From: JAKAAZ01 sp963817855
GTDB taxonomy: Bacteria > Acidobacteriota > Terriglobia > Terriglobales > Acidobacteriaceae
DNA length: 64,000 nucleotides
Assembly (NCBI GenBank): GCA_963817855.1
Contig: CAWFQA010000002.1
Coordinates: 682,001-746,000, forward strand
Direction: 5' to 3'
Positions 9,311 to 17,569 of the stretch are shown in pieces (the first letter of the stretch is position 1; each line of letters opens with the position of its first letter). A program made the position numbers and the translations under genes. The notes under the pieces are model-generated. The model saw nothing but the letters and a program-made list of their open reading frames with translations, did not search any database and was not told the origin of the DNA.

Positions 9311-9777
9311 AACATGATCCCATCGCGATCCGTCCGAGTGGCGTAGAAACCGGACACACCTCGAATCCGGAGTCATCGATCTTCTCCGCTGAGGAACAGG
9401 AATTTGCGACCGCGCTACTTACAATTGGAGGAGTAGCCGATCGCGCGATGGTGTGTCGGGCGCAACGCCTGGTGCGTGAGCAAGCTGTCGAAATCGCCGA
9501 GCGGCGACGCCGCTTACGCCACGGAATTGGTATCACGATTCTCGGATTTTCTCTGCTTTTCCTGGTGCTTACACCGGTGTTCTGGAGCGGAATGCAGATG
9601 CTGCTGGATCCGATGAATTTCCCGGCAGCCGAACTGCAGTTCGTGTATGTGATCGCCTGGTTGTTCCCTGTCACGCTGGTAACGCTGTTCCTCGTGTTTT
9701 TGCGAACGCGCAACGGAGGCGGTCCAAGAAGAATCGATCATCGCGTTACATCGCGGTTGGACTCGATGGTTCGATAG
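9307..9777 (+). CDS. Two-span membrane protein coupled to the ECF sigma gene (possible anti-sigma factor)
   Basis: Product of 156 residues with a soluble N-terminal half of about 75 residues, including a basic, Arg-rich stretch just before the membrane, followed by two hydrophobic spans (about 78-98 and 115-138). The GTG start at 9307 overlaps the sigma-factor stop codon by four bases. No zinc-finger HxxxCxxC motif is visible, so it is not a classical ZAS anti-sigma factor. An anti-sigma role is inferred only from coupling and topology. Confidence 0.7.
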   Translation: MKHDPIAIRPSGVETGHTSNPESSIFSAEEQEFATALLTIGGVADRAMVCRAQRLVREQAVEIAERRRRLRHGIGITILGFSLLFLVLTPVFWSGMQMLLDPMNFPAAELQFVYVIAWLFPVTLVTLFLVFLRTRNGGGPRRIDHRVTSRLDSMVR

Positions 9778-9823
9778 GGCCATTTGCACCGCTGTTTGGA
9801 ACGTGTTCGATAAATGACTGCTT

Positions 9824-10426
9824 GTGAACCGATATTGTTCCTGGATTCAAACGCATGGTATTTGTGCCGTGCGTGTGGTAAACCTTAGTCAACAAAAAAT
9901 GGCCAGCAGCGATTCCAGTTCGTCATTCTCTGTCAGCGAAGAACTCACCCTCATTCCCCGATGGTCGATCGTTCTAGCCTTCGTGGCCTTCGTCGGCATT
10001 CAGTATCTCTTCTTCTTCGTGCTGCATACCCACTACCATAGCCCCTTTCCGGTGCACGTCTATTTCGGTGCTTCCTGGGGCGCACTCGTGGCTGTCTACA
10101 TGCTGATGATCGGCTACATAAGCGAGGACGCGCCACGCCGCAATATGGGTAAGTGGCTCTGGATCTTGTTGTGTATTGTCTTACAGGGCGGCATTGGTCC
10201 GGTGCTGTATTTTCTCCTGCGGCAACCCGTTCTTTCCCAATGCCCCTGCTGCGGTACAAAGGTGGATAGCAACATCAACTATTGCCCGCAATGCGCCTAT
10301 CGCGTGTCCCCCAACTGCGGTATTTGCCACCAGAGTGTTCGCCTCACGGACCTGCACTGCACTCACTGCGGCCACGATTTAGCGGACGACAACGCGCCCG
10401 CTCGCCTTTCTGCGTATCGCTCCTGA
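9824..10426 (+). CDS. Membrane protein with C-terminal double zinc ribbon
   Basis: Hypothetical protein of up to 200 residues. Seen: three hydrophobic spans roughly between residues 47 and 130, then a cytosolic tail with four CxxC pairs (CPCC, CPQC, CGIC and CTHC), forming two zinc ribbons. Such zinc-ribbon membrane proteins are common but uncharacterised. The GTG at 9824 gives the longest form; an in-frame ATG at 9899 (MASSDSS) may be the true start, as the first 25 residues look non-coding. Neither start has a strong ribosome-binding site. It stands between an ECF pair and a LytTR regulator with no evident link. Confidence 0.75.
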   Translation: MNRYCSWIQTHGICAVRVVNLSQQKMASSDSSSSFSVSEELTLIPRWSIVLAFVAFVGIQYLFFFVLHTHYHSPFPVHVYFGASWGALVAVYMLMIGYISEDAPRRNMGKWLWILLCIVLQGGIGPVLYFLLRQPVLSQCPCCGTKVDSNINYCPQCAYRVSPNCGICHQSVRLTDLHCTHCGHDLADDNAPARLSAYRS

Positions 10427-10549
10427 GCGACCGGCGATCGTCTGCGCTACCAGGCTCCTCCAATCCTCAGCTTTCGCAGATGCAGGCAACTCCCACGACC
10501 GCTGAAGTTGCTCGAAAGATATTTCCCTGATGTAGAGTGAACCTAGGCT

Positions 10550-11425
10550 ATGACCATCCGAGCCGTGATTGTCGATGATGAACAACTGGCGCGCCAGGAG
10601 CTGGAGTATTTGCTCCGCAAATTGGACGATGTAGAAATTGTCGCCCAGGGAAAGAATGGCGTGGAAGCGGTGGAGTTGGTGCGCGCGCATCAACCCGACG
10701 TAGTTTTCCTAGACGTCCAGATGCCCGGCCTCGACGGCTTTGCAGTCCTCAAGAAACTGCTCGAAAAGAGTCGTAAGTCGGCGCTTCCGAACATTGTCTT
10801 CGCCACCGCTTTCGATCGATATGCGGTCCGCGCTTTTGAAGTGAATGCGGTCGACTACCTGCTGAAGCCTTTTGACGAGAAGCGAGTCCGGCATACCCTC
10901 GAACGGGTCAGAACTCGGCTGGCGGAGATCGCGGCTGGGTCTTCTGTTCCAGCGACCGTGGCACCATCCAAGTCATCCGGTGTGAAGGCGGGCTCGGTTG
11001 AGGCCGCGCACGCAGCCAACGCAGTCGATGAGCGGCTGGATGCTCTGGTTCGCCTGCTGGAGCAGCAGCAGGCCCCCGCGAAAAGTACCGCCGCCAAAAT
11101 TGTACTCCGTGTTGGCGGTCGCCTCCTGCTCGTCGAGCAGCGGGATATCTGCTTCGCATCCATTGAGGAAGGTACGATCAGCGTTGCCACCCACTCCATC
11201 GAAGGCCAGTCAAATTGCCGAACTCTGGAGGACCTGCTCGAATTGCTGGACCCGGAATTATTTTGGCGCGCCCATCGTTCCTTCGTCGTGAACATCCATC
11301 GCATTCAGGAAGTGGTGCCGTGGTTTAAATCCAGCTATCAATTGCGCATGGACGACCGGCGCCACACAGAGATTCCCGTCAGCCGCGGTCAAACGAAACG
11401 TCTGCGCGAGCTTTTCAATCTGTAA
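10550..11425 (+). CDS. LytTR-family DNA-binding response regulator
   Basis: Two-component response regulator, 291 residues. Seen: N-terminal receiver domain with the acidic pair DD at 9-10, phosphoacceptor Asp55 (FLDVQMPG) and the conserved Lys106 (YLLKPF); an Ala-rich linker of about 60 residues with a short coiled coil (ERLDALVRLLEQQ); then a LytTR DNA-binding domain (ILRVGGRLLLVEQRDI, and FWRAHRSFVVNIHRI). LytTR regulators usually pair with a LytS/5TM-type histidine kinase; none is adjacent. It converges with the reductase gene with nine bases between the stops. Confidence 0.93.
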   Translation: MTIRAVIVDDEQLARQELEYLLRKLDDVEIVAQGKNGVEAVELVRAHQPDVVFLDVQMPGLDGFAVLKKLLEKSRKSALPNIVFATAFDRYAVRAFEVNAVDYLLKPFDEKRVRHTLERVRTRLAEIAAGSSVPATVAPSKSSGVKAGSVEAAHAANAVDERLDALVRLLEQQQAPAKSTAAKIVLRVGGRLLLVEQRDICFASIEEGTISVATHSIEGQSNCRTLEDLLELLDPELFWRAHRSFVVNIHRIQEVVPWFKSSYQLRMDDRRHTEIPVSRGQTKRLRELFNL

Positions 11426-11434
11426 CAAGCGTGT

Positions 11435-12193
11435 TCAATCGTAGCGCTCAAACACAATCTGCTTGCGGTCCCAACCCAATTCCTTCAACTGCGCCCGATT
11501 GGCCGCGACCATTTCGTTCAGTCCGCAGATATAAGCCTGCTGTGGTTTTCCATCGCCGCTTGAGAAATCCCCTCCCGCACTCTGCAGTAAAAGGTTTCTC
11601 ACCTGCACGTCAACATTTCCCCGGAGTCCCCCCCAATCCTCGTGGGGATGACTCACAGTCGGCAAAAAATGAAAGTTGGCGTGTTCTGCGGCAGTCTTCT
11701 CAAAATAATGCTGATAGTAGATTTCCGACTGATGCCGCGAGCCATACATCAGCCAGAAATGTTTTCCCTCGCTTTTGTCTTCTTCCACACTAGGGAACAG
11801 AGACTCGACAAAACCACGCATTGGCGCAATTCCCGTCCCGGCGGCAATCAATACCACATCCACAAGCGGTCGGCGTAGTACAAACAGACCGTATGGCCCG
11901 TGAAACGGCACTGTGGTACCAGGTTTCGCGTCTGCAAGCTGGTTGGAAAAAAAACCGCCGTCCACCCGATCTAGGCAAAGATCGAATCGATTGCCGCGCG
12001 GCGCAGATGCAATCGAATAGGCGCGCGTCTGAGGTTTTCCCCGGCCATCCTCGGCGACCATGGAAACAAACTGTCCCGGCTCAAAGGCGAAATTATTAAG
12101 CTCCGGAATGTCGAACTCCAGGTGATAACACTGGGAGCTTTCAGACAACAGTGTCTTCTCCAGCAGCCGGGCGCCATACATCCTGCGTTCCAA
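11435..12193 (-). CDS. Ferredoxin-NADP(+) reductase-like flavoprotein
   Basis: FAD-dependent oxidoreductase of the ferredoxin-NADP reductase superfamily, 252 residues, moving electrons between NAD(P)H and a redox partner in the cytosol. Seen: FAD-binding beta barrel with TRAYSIASAP near residue 56, a phosphate-binding VPFHGPYG stretch, the NAD(P) motif LIAAGTGIAPMRGF near 115, and the C-terminal AYICGLNEMV plus VFERYD end. No 2Fe-2S domain is attached. The TTG at 12193 is preceded by a strong GGAGGAGGAG purine run; an in-frame ATG at 12181 is an alternative. The partner ferredoxin is not in the window. Confidence 0.88.
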   Translation of the reverse strand: MERRMYGARLLEKTLLSESSQCYHLEFDIPELNNFAFEPGQFVSMVAEDGRGKPQTRAYSIASAPRGNRFDLCLDRVDGGFFSNQLADAKPGTTVPFHGPYGLFVLRRPLVDVVLIAAGTGIAPMRGFVESLFPSVEEDKSEGKHFWLMYGSRHQSEIYYQHYFEKTAAEHANFHFLPTVSHPHEDWGGLRGNVDVQVRNLLLQSAGGDFSSGDGKPQQAYICGLNEMVAANRAQLKELGWDRKQIVFERYD

Positions 12194-12220
12194 GTCTCCT
12201 CCTCCTCCGACACTCCAGTG

Positions 12221-13300
12221 TTACGCGTTCTGGGCTACAAATCGAGCGCAAAAATAGAATGTTGCGCCCTCGCCTACCGCGCCCTGGGCCCAAGCCCTAC
12301 CGCCATGGCGAGAAATGATCCGTTGCACTGTCGCCAATCCGATTCCTGTTCCGACACCTTCCCCCTGGCTGTGGAGACGTTGGAACGGCTTGAATAAGCG
12401 ATAAAACTCCGGATTAAATCCGGCGCCATTGTCATGCACGAAGCAGACAATTTCCTGCGCCGCCCGTTTGTATTCAAGTTCTATGGAGGCGGCACCCGTC
12501 TTCTCCGTGTATTTCCATGCATTGCGAATCAGATTCTCCAGTGCCACTCACGTCAACCCTGCATCGGCCAAGACAATGGCGATTGCTGGGGAAATTGAAG
12601 GCTGCCGAGCCGGCCCGGAATCTTCATTTCATAATCGCCGCAGGCGAGTTTTCCAATTCGCTTAGATCGAAGATAGACCGCTCCACGCCCTGTGGATTCA
12701 AATTGACCCACTACCTCCTCTCCTGGACCCGCTCCTCTAGTTCATCCTTTGCCTGGCGCAGCGCAAGATCCCTCTGCTCAATTTGCCCCAGCATTTCATT
12801 AAAGGCGTCGATCAGCACCGAGACCTCATCCCGATCACGGCTCGGCGGCGCACGCAAAGAGTAGTTGCGGTCCCTCGATACTGCGCGAGACATTTCAGCA
12901 AACGCGACCATCGGCTCCGAAACCTGCCGCCGGCACGATAGCGTGGCGATCATTGAGGTCGCCAGGCAGAGCAACAGAATCACCGCAGCGATGACGATAG
13001 AGCGGCGTGTTCTGCCACCTAGCTTGGCCAGCCGCGCCAAAATATATACCGTGCCTTTCGGAATGTCCTTGAAATACAATCCGGTGGGCCAGCAGAACAT
13101 CTCTGCCAGATACGCAGGTCTGTTGATTCCGGGTGGCGGAAAGAGGTGAAAAGCGCATTGCCCACCCTTCTCTCGATCGATAGCCCGCAAATACCTTGCC
13201 GTCATTTCCGACGATCGCTGCGCCCACAATGTCATGCGAACAGCTGAGCGCCGTCAACGTATTTACGGCAGCCTGCTTGTCGTTGAACGGCAATCCAGAT
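12221..13300 (-). pseudogene. Decayed sensor histidine kinase (CHASE8-HAMP-HATPase)
   Basis: Relic of a membrane histidine kinase in at least three frames. Seen: a CHASE8-like sensor start in one frame (13293 downward: NDKQAAVNTLTALSC, GKVFAGYRS), continuing in another as FPPPGINRPAYLAEMF, a membrane span (SIVIAAVILLLCLATSMIA) and a HAMP linker with coiled coil (EMLGQIEQRDLALRQAKDE) down to 12711. The HisKA and N-box region (12548-12710) has lost its frame. The HATPase domain survives from 12547 (VALENLIRNAWKYTEK, DNGAGF, GTGIGLATVQRII). Just upstream, at 12548-12550, an in-frame TGA stands where the family has a residue before VALENL. Its N-terminal end joins a TonB-receptor relic, suggesting a deletion. 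It cannot make a working kinase as written. Confidence 0.8.
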
Positions 13301-13900
13301 ACGCTGTTCGAACCAACAATTCTCGCCTCTGCCGCCGCCTAGCGCGCTGGCATAGGTTCCATGCGTATCGCGAGCATGCTTGGTAATGATGTTGATGACG
13401 CCGTTGACCGCATTTTCACCCCATACGGCGCCAGCTGGCCCGCGAATCACTTCTATCCGATCGATATCCTGCAGCGGAACGTCCTGAACATCCCAATACA
13501 CGCCCTCAAATAGCGGCTTATACACGCTGCGGCCGTCGATTAGAACTAAAAGGTCTTTGGAGAACCCGCTGGTAAACCCGGGAATCCCAACTGCCCAATC
13601 ATCGCTCTGGGAGCGCGATCGAAAACCTCCACATAAAATTTCGGAGTAAGTACGTTTCAGTCCGGGGATTACAGACAGCAAAGCGGAGGGGATGTAGACC
13701 GAGCCGTTGGATGCGTCGGCTGAACCGCAGGCTGGCTGTTGATTGTGACGAACATCACGGTTGACAATTCTAACCCACGCGCGTTGGGTCAGTGCTGTCG
13801 GGTTCGAAATCCTGGCGTCAGGCCGCACCAGGCAGCACTAAATAAGAACGGCGAGAACCAGAAGGAGTTCACGCCGGCGGTCAAGCTCAAAGTCAAAACG
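13290..13900 (-). pseudogene. Decayed TonB-dependent receptor, plug-domain fragment
   Basis: Only the N-terminal plug of an outer-membrane TonB-dependent receptor remains. Seen: GFTSGFSKDLLVLIDGRSVY, LFEGVYWDVQDVPLQDIDRI and GAVWGENAVNGVINIITK, classical plug-domain motifs, within a frame open from 13828 to 13232. The region before it (13620-13900) is degraded, with remnants of a signal peptide in shifted frames and a weakly matching IPSALLSVIPGL segment. The whole beta barrel, normally several hundred residues, is missing; the reading passes directly into the histidine-kinase relic near 13300. This fits loss of the DNA between the two genes of a receptor-kinase locus. Confidence 0.8.
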
Positions 13901-13917
13901 TCAGAAATTTTAAGCCA

Positions 13918-14529
13918 TCAATCATGTTTCATCTTGGGCGGATAGCGATCGAGAATCTTGTAGACAGAATGGGCGACTTGCTTTTCCTCGGCATTCCCGC
14001 TCTTGGTCACATCATCCTGGATCGCCACTCCACGCCAGACAATCTTTCGCGTGTGGGCGTCAATCAAGTCGATGGTCAAATATCCCATCACGCGCGGACT
14101 AGGACGCGTTTGGGAGTAGCTCATGCCGCCCCAACCACCCCAACCCCAGCCTCCGCCCCAACCCCATGCGCCCCAGCCCGGGCCGAATCCATATCCGTAC
14201 GTATTCCAATCCATCACATTGCGGGTGGTGAAATGATAGGTCACGTATAAATCAGGGTTTTGCGCGGCAGTCACCTGTTGCAGACCCTTTTTCTTGGTTA
14301 AGGCATAGTTCACGTATTCCCCGACATACTGCCGGTAAAACGGATGGTTCGTCGCTTCGCTCTGCACCCACTCGTAGGTTTTATATTGAGCAAAGGGCGC
14401 GTCCTTACTCCAATTCGCGCGAACTTGCTGCGCGGATGCGGACAAAGGCAATCCTATGGCAACCGCGACGCCCACGGCCACGGTCGTCCAGGAACGAATC
14501 GTTGATCGAAATATCTTCGTCAGTTTCAC
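13918..14529 (-). CDS. Exported DUF4136 protein with Gly/Trp-rich insert
   Basis: Periplasmic or envelope protein of 203 residues with a signal peptide (hydrophobic stretch, cut after SASA). Seen: DUF4136 hallmarks, including the start of the mature part (VRANWSKDAPFAQYKTYEW), NPDLYVTYHF near residue 93, and GYLTIDLIDAHTRKIVWRG near 147-166. Between them sits a 25-residue stretch made almost only of Gly, Trp and Tyr/Phe. There is no lipobox Cys. Function unknown; DUF4136 proteins are common envelope proteins. It lies beside, but is not part of, the decayed receptor-kinase locus. Confidence 0.85.
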   Translation of the reverse strand: MKLTKIFRSTIRSWTTVAVGVAVAIGLPLSASAQQVRANWSKDAPFAQYKTYEWVQSEATNHPFYRQYVGEYVNYALTKKKGLQQVTAAQNPDLYVTYHFTTRNVMDWNTYGYGFGPGWGAWGWGGGWGWGGWGGMSYSQTRPSPRVMGYLTIDLIDAHTRKIVWRGVAIQDDVTKSGNAEEKQVAHSVYKILDRYPPKMKHD

Positions 14530-14829
14530 AACAGCCCCTCTTTCTACTCACTTCCGATGCCGGAAATTCAAGCCCCATCAAGGATGAGTGTCGGCTGTGA
14601 TGGGCACCGTAGTTTAGAGTCAACATCGATCGTTTCGTTAGCCGCGTCGTCCGTCTTCAACTTCACTGGATGACATTGGCCCACAATCACTGGCGCGACT
14701 TTTTTGTCAGAGGTCCGTCATTACGTTTCGTCGGCCAGATCGCTTCGATTTCGGAATCTCGATCGAACTGTACCCCATTGGTCACTATCATTCATAGCAC
14801 GAATCACGTAATCTTAAACACAGGTTGAA
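14530..14829. other. Intergenic region between divergent DUF4136 and DUF5715 genes
   Basis: About 300 bases between two divergently transcribed genes. It must hold both promoters, but I see no confident -35/-10 pair, riboswitch or RNA gene, and no supported small gene. Confidence 0.4.
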
Positions 14830-16026
14830 ATGAGAAGTTGTCCTCTCCAGTTCGAAGGCAGACCCCGCCTCGCCAGCAGAGTTGTTCTGGCTTTTTTCCT
14901 GGCCGCGACCTTGTGTGTTACACCTTTCGTATCAGCAAGTTCCACCCGAGCAACCGTGGCCTCGCGGCAGCACACGAAACGCGGGCGCTCCTCATATGCC
15001 AAAACTTCACGCCGACGGGCCGAACTCCACCGAGCTGCGCTCGAGCGCCAACGCCGAGTCCGGCGCCATCGCCGAAGAAGAATCGATACCCGCAGCCACC
15101 GCTTGTCGGTGACGCTGGATCGGGTCCACTCGCACCCGGCTACCGTTGCGGAGACAACTCCCCCGGACGCTGCGCCGCTACCGACTGAGGCAACCGCTCC
15201 ACTCGATGAGGACGCTTCGTCGACCGGCAGCACCCCCGTCTCGCGCGACATGTCTCTCTTCAATACTTCGGTTCCGCGCTATATGCCGGTTGCCTTGCGC
15301 GGCTCGCATGAAGTGCTGGTGCACCAGAACATCATCGCCGACGTGGAAGGACTCAGTCGCATTCAGGACGATGCTCAGCTCGGCGCCATGATTCGTTCCG
15401 GAGATCTTGTGGCGTTGCCCGATTCTCCAGGCTTGGCCATCGATCCCCGTCTGCCGATAAATCGTCGCTATACCCGCCCGTGGACCGCGAAATTTCTCAG
15501 CAATCTCGCTCGCGCACACCAGGAAATTTTCGGCCAGCCCTTGCAACTCACCTCAGCCGTCCGCACCGCGAATTTTCAACGCCATCTCGCACACTATAAC
15601 GGGAACGCGGCGCCCATCTCCGGCGACACGGCTTCTCCTCATCTGACGGGCGAAGCGATTGACCTGGGGAAAAAAGGAATGTCGCTGAAAGAGATTGCGT
15701 GGATGCGATCCGTCTTGGGCGAGCTCCAAGCCAGCGGCAAGCTGGATGTCGAGGAAGAATTCGAGCAGGCATGCTTCCATATCTCCGTGTATAAGACGTA
15801 CGCACCGCACAGTGCTCCGCCGGCTGAACTAGTAGCTCACAACGATGCGCCCTCAGAAGCGACTGCGGCCCCGGCTGTTGTCAAACCCGTCAGCATGCCG
15901 GTGAAACATTCGGTGCATTCTGAGCGCGGGCATAGCTACTACGTCCATCACGTCCGCCACACATCTTACGTCCATCGTCGTCGCCACCATAGAAGTATGT
16001 CTCTCATTGCCGCCGGGCTCCGCTAA
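14830..16026 (+). CDS. Exported DUF5715 protein with LAS-type (VanY-like) peptidase signature
   Basis: Exported protein of 398 residues. Seen: signal peptide (ending near VSASS), an Arg-rich low-complexity stretch (about 45-85), an Ala/Pro/Thr linker, then a globular domain. That domain has TSAVRTANFQRHL near residue 241, SPHLTGEAIDLGKKG near 266-280 and CFHISVY near 316. The SxHxxGxAxD pattern followed by a later His is the zinc-ligand arrangement of LAS peptidases (VanY, DD-carboxypeptidases). A wall-modifying peptidase role is therefore plausible, though DUF5715 itself has no assigned function. A His-rich basic tail ends the protein. It converges with the MFS gene. Confidence 0.8.
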   Translation: MRSCPLQFEGRPRLASRVVLAFFLAATLCVTPFVSASSTRATVASRQHTKRGRSSYAKTSRRRAELHRAALERQRRVRRHRRRRIDTRSHRLSVTLDRVHSHPATVAETTPPDAAPLPTEATAPLDEDASSTGSTPVSRDMSLFNTSVPRYMPVALRGSHEVLVHQNIIADVEGLSRIQDDAQLGAMIRSGDLVALPDSPGLAIDPRLPINRRYTRPWTAKFLSNLARAHQEIFGQPLQLTSAVRTANFQRHLAHYNGNAAPISGDTASPHLTGEAIDLGKKGMSLKEIAWMRSVLGELQASGKLDVEEEFEQACFHISVYKTYAPHSAPPAELVAHNDAPSEATAAPAVVKPVSMPVKHSVHSERGHSYYVHHVRHTSYVHRRRHHRSMSLIAAGLR

Positions 16027-16082
16027 CACGCGGTTTCTCTGAGTCGAAGTGGCGTTGATCTCATCTTGCAAGCTGGATCGTT

Positions 16083-17408
16083 TCAGCGCTGCGGCTCGGC
16101 CGTCGCGGCTTCCTCGTCCGCTCCCAACAATTCTTGTTCGCTCAGCCGGTTCACTTTTCGCAGTGAAGGAAACATTAAAGTCCAAACGCCTGTGACTAAG
16201 ATTGCCCCTATACCTCCAACCACGACCGCCGGTACTGCACCCCACCATTGAGCTGTCACGCCGCTCTCAAAACTCCCAAACTCATTGCTGGCCCCGATAA
16301 ACAGGGCATTCACAGCACTCACTCGTCCTCGCATTGCCTGCGGCGTGGCCAACTGCAGCATCGATGAGCGGACAATGATGCTGACCATATCGGCCGCCCC
16401 AACGACAAACAAAGAGGCCAAGGACAAGGCCATATTGCGCGAAAGTCCAAACACCACCGTAGCCACGCCGAATACTACAACAGAAAACAACATACGAATT
16501 CCCGCGCTATGGCTGATCGGTCGCCAAGTCATCAATATGGAGACACAAAGCGCCCCCAGTGCCGGAGCGGCCCGCAGGATTCCCAACCCGGTTGGGCCGG
16601 AATGCAGAATGTTTTCAGCAAAAATCGGCAGCAGCGCAACCGCCCCGCCTAGCAGCACGGCAAACAGATCCAGCGTCGTGACCCCCAGCAGCAGCCTTTT
16701 GTGCCACATGTATCGGAATCCCGCCAAAAGCGTTTCAGCCGAAATTGACCGTTGTTCCTGGCGTCCGGGCCGCACCGAAAGCGATGCGAGAAGAAACAGA
16801 AAGACAAATAATGTTGCCAGTGCAAACGCGTATACGATTGCGCCACCCGCCATGTGTTTGCCGATTGGGCTCGGGAGCCACTCCGCCAGCGGCAACGTGA
16901 ATAGCACGCCGCCCAGCGCCGGGCCTATGAAATTCGCCAGTTGAAAGATGGACGCACCCCAGGAAACAGCGTTGACGAAGTCTCCCTTCGGCACCAGGTG
17001 GGGCAGAAATGCCGAACTGGCCGGACCGCTGAACGAGCGCCCAGTCCCAACCAGGAACAACACCGTAAACAAGGCAGCAACATGCTTGGTGCCGATCCAC
17101 GAAAGATAAAACAACGTTCCTGTGCAAAGACACTGCAAGCCATAGCAGACCAGAATGATGTGCCGTCGGTCATAGCGATCGGCTGTATGCCCGCTCACCA
17201 GCAGGAACAAGATCCCCGGCAGAAATAGTGCCAAGCCGGCATAGCCAAGATCGATAGCTCGATGCGTAATCGCGTAGATTTGCCAGGACACCGCGACCGC
17301 CTGCGCCTCGGCGCCAATAATGACGAGCAGCCGTGCCAGCTGATATCGACGGAAGTCGCGGGAGGCGAATGCGGCAGCGCCTCGAGCCGGTTCATGCGGA
17401 ATCGACAT
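16083..17408 (-). CDS. MFS transporter of the EntS-like (enterobactin exporter) type
   Basis: Major facilitator superfamily protein of 441 residues with about twelve hydrophobic spans. Seen: start FASRDFRRYQLARLLVIIG, the loop 2-3 motif GHTADRYDRRHII near residue 75, RSFSGPASSAFLPHLVP near 130-146, and RSRIREIG-like features absent. The arrangement matches the MFS_3 (enterobactin exporter EntS) group; actual substrate unknown and no siderophore genes are nearby. It converges on the DUF5715 gene and lies downstream of tagaturonate reductase, 162 bases away. Confidence 0.88.
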   Translation of the reverse strand: MSIPHEPARGAAAFASRDFRRYQLARLLVIIGAEAQAVAVSWQIYAITHRAIDLGYAGLALFLPGILFLLVSGHTADRYDRRHIILVCYGLQCLCTGTLFYLSWIGTKHVAALFTVLFLVGTGRSFSGPASSAFLPHLVPKGDFVNAVSWGASIFQLANFIGPALGGVLFTLPLAEWLPSPIGKHMAGGAIVYAFALATLFVFLFLLASLSVRPGRQEQRSISAETLLAGFRYMWHKRLLLGVTTLDLFAVLLGGAVALLPIFAENILHSGPTGLGILRAAPALGALCVSILMTWRPISHSAGIRMLFSVVVFGVATVVFGLSRNMALSLASLFVVGAADMVSIIVRSSMLQLATPQAMRGRVSAVNALFIGASNEFGSFESGVTAQWWGAVPAVVVGGIGAILVTGVWTLMFPSLRKVNRLSEQELLGADEEAATAEPQR

Positions 17409-17569
17409 TCCTTCTATCCTGACACAGTTTCAATGGACCACGTTTTTGGACGGGACATCTCGATGCGCCATGCCGCTGCTTACATCCCGCATTGACAATT
17501 TTGAATGCGAGGACAGCGGGATGCAATCGCAGAAACATCGCTGACCCCCAAGGCAGGCTTCCATTCGCG

